Of a stretch of DNA of 64,000 nucleotides, positions 63,023-64,000 are shown piece by piece. Source of the DNA: Gillisia xinjiangensis. GTDB lineage: Bacteria > Bacteroidota > Bacteroidia > Flavobacteriales > Flavobacteriaceae. A program made the translations under genes and the position numbers. Below the pieces are notes generated by a model. It did no database searches and was not told the origin of the DNA. It saw only the letters and a list, made by a program, of their open reading frames with translations. The stretch's first letter is position 1; the number at the start of each line of letters is the position of its first letter. The stretch covers positions 124,001 through 188,000 of the forward strand of contig NZ_JBKAHK010000004.1 in assembly GCF_046298265.1 (NCBI RefSeq), given 5' to 3'.

Positions 63023-63856
63023 ATGAAGAAAATTTTGCTTTTAACAGCATCAGCAGCGCTTCTTCTTTCTTCTTGCGTTTCACAGAAGAAATATGCAGCA
63101 CTGGAAACTCAACAAAGAGAAACTCAGGATCAATTAAACACGGCTACAGTTAAGCTGAATTCTTGTTTAGACGAAAAAGAGAGGTTGGGACAACAAGTCA
63201 AAACTTTAAACAATCAAAATGCTGCATTGCTTAACAACGTTGGAGATTTAGCGACACTTTCAGTGAAAGAAGCTCAAAATCTTGAAAGATCTTTGGAAAG
63301 TATCAAAGAAAAAGATTTGAAAATTCAACGTATGCAGGATGCAATCACCAAAAAAGATTCGGTAACCCTTGCTTTGGTAACAAGTCTTAAAGGTGTTCTT
63401 GGAAACATGAGCGATGAAGATATCCAGATCAATGTTGAAAAGGGTGTTGTTTATGTATCCATTTCAGATAAAATGTTATTTGACAGTGGTCGTTGGAATG
63501 TTACCAGTCGTGCTAAAGAAGTACTGGGTAAAGTTGCTACCGTTGTAAAAAACAGACCGGAAATTGAATTTATGGTTGAAGGTCATACAGATGATCAGGC
63601 TATAAAAACTGCCGTGATTGAAGATAACTGGGATTTAAGCGTAAAACGTGCAACTTCAGTTGTGAGAATACTTCAAAACGAATTCGGTGTGCCACCGGAA
63701 AGAATGACTGCAGCAGGAAGAAGTTACTATATTCCACTTGCAACCAATGCAAATGCTGAAGGTCGTGCTAAAAACAGAAGAACAAGAATTGTTATCTTAC
63801 CTAAATTAGATCAGTTCTACAACCTGATTGAAGAAGGTATGGGAGATGCTAAATAA
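63023..63856 (+). CDS. OmpA family lipoprotein
   Basis: A 277-residue outer-membrane lipoprotein. Signal ends LLLSSC (Cys17); residues ~22-110 form a long coiled coil rich in Gln/Glu/Leu; the OmpA/MotB peptidoglycan-binding domain occupies ~150-265 (VYVSISDKMLFDSG, MVEGHTDDQAIK, NWDLSVKRATSVVRIL, AAGRSYYIPLATN, NRRTRIVILP), which contacts diaminopimelate. Likely tethers the outer membrane to the cell wall. Strong terminator follows. Confidence 0.93.
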   Translation: MKKILLLTASAALLLSSCVSQKKYAALETQQRETQDQLNTATVKLNSCLDEKERLGQQVKTLNNQNAALLNNVGDLATLSVKEAQNLERSLESIKEKDLKIQRMQDAITKKDSVTLALVTSLKGVLGNMSDEDIQINVEKGVVYVSISDKMLFDSGRWNVTSRAKEVLGKVATVVKNRPEIEFMVEGHTDDQAIKTAVIEDNWDLSVKRATSVVRILQNEFGVPPERMTAAGRSYYIPLATNANAEGRAKNRRTRIVILPKLDQFYNLIEEGMGDAK

Positions 63857-63880
63857 TAACTAGCAGAAAACATAAATACA

Positions 63881-63907
63881 AAAAAGCCTCGCATTGCGGG
63901 GCTTTTT
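63881..63907 (+). terminator. Terminator after the OmpA-family gene
   Basis: AAAAAGCCTCGC with GCGGGGCTTTTT, 12-bp stem with one T-G pair, ATT loop, T-run. Confidence 0.9.
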
Positions 63908-64000
63908 TATTATCTGGATTTAATAATTCAGGATTTTGAGCAAACTGTTACAACCCCCATTTATATAATCTCAATACTTCCCTTTCCTTCCCTCATTACT

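Overview
The window looks like chromosome from a Flavobacteriaceae bacterium (Bacteroidota), probably a marine genus near Gramella/Christiangramia, Zunongwangia or Salegentibacter. The evidence is its low G+C, AT-rich spacers, absence of clear Shine-Dalgarno sites, abundant lipoprotein signals, bacillithiol genes (bshB1, ytxJ), menaquinone genes, LytTR two-component signalling with 2TM proteins, and the family character of the housekeeping proteins. Placement is by recognition only. No phage, integrase, insertion sequence, CRISPR array or rRNA operon was seen. The only RNA gene found is a tRNA-His.

Layout. 1-3.3 kb: the 3' part of yidC, a doubly broken fasciclin lipoprotein gene and a lipocalin-like lipoprotein. 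3.3-12.6 kb: mnmA behind a hairpin, a nitronate monooxygenase, a guaA / LysM lipoprotein-like / OsmC run on the minus strand, a SIMPL protein, an AI-2E family permease and a flavin-type oxidase. 12.6-16.5 kb: a repeat-bearing spacer, then a membrane histidine kinase with a fused 2TM tail, a 2TM protein and a LytTR regulator, then dodecin. 16.7-20.3 kb: tRNA-His, bshB1, a cystathionine gamma-synthase-type enzyme and a zinc alcohol dehydrogenase. 20.5-23.6 kb: a tightly overlapping hutI-hutG-DUF1622-GNAT operon. 23.7-35.2 kb: trehalase, an MBL lipoprotein, a cold-shock protein, glyA, fumarylacetoacetase, ytxJ, clpB, CsbD and two lipoproteins. 35.2-43 kb: an 8-bp tandem repeat, a DEAD helicase, EttA, a DinB-like protein, an acyl-CoA carboxylase beta chain and an M1 peptidase.

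43.2-53.7 kb is the most distinctive block. Five co-directional genes encode a fused beta-phosphoglucomutase-like/trehalose-phosphatase protein, a GH65 phosphorylase-like enzyme, a P2-type cation ATPase, a PfkB sugar kinase and phosphoenolpyruvate synthase. The first two together reproduce, as separate proteins, the architecture I recall for mycobacterial OtsB1 (Rv2006). OtsB1, a PfkB kinase (Rv2029c) and a P-type ATPase (CtpF) all belong to the M. tuberculosis DosR dormancy regulon. I read the block as a carbon-reserve/low-energy module; that is inference.

53.8-64 kb: an M24 peptidase, then menE, a CPBP protease, menC, a UPF0173 hydrolase, menA and holA on the minus strand, then an orphan HsdR N-terminal nuclease-like protein, a family 2 glycosyltransferase and an OmpA-family lipoprotein.

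Non-coding structure is rich. There are at least ten strong terminator hairpins, a three-copy intergenic repeat family placed 3' of genes, a triple-hairpin array, an inverted repeat upstream of menC, and a tandem octamer array with degenerate inverted flanks.
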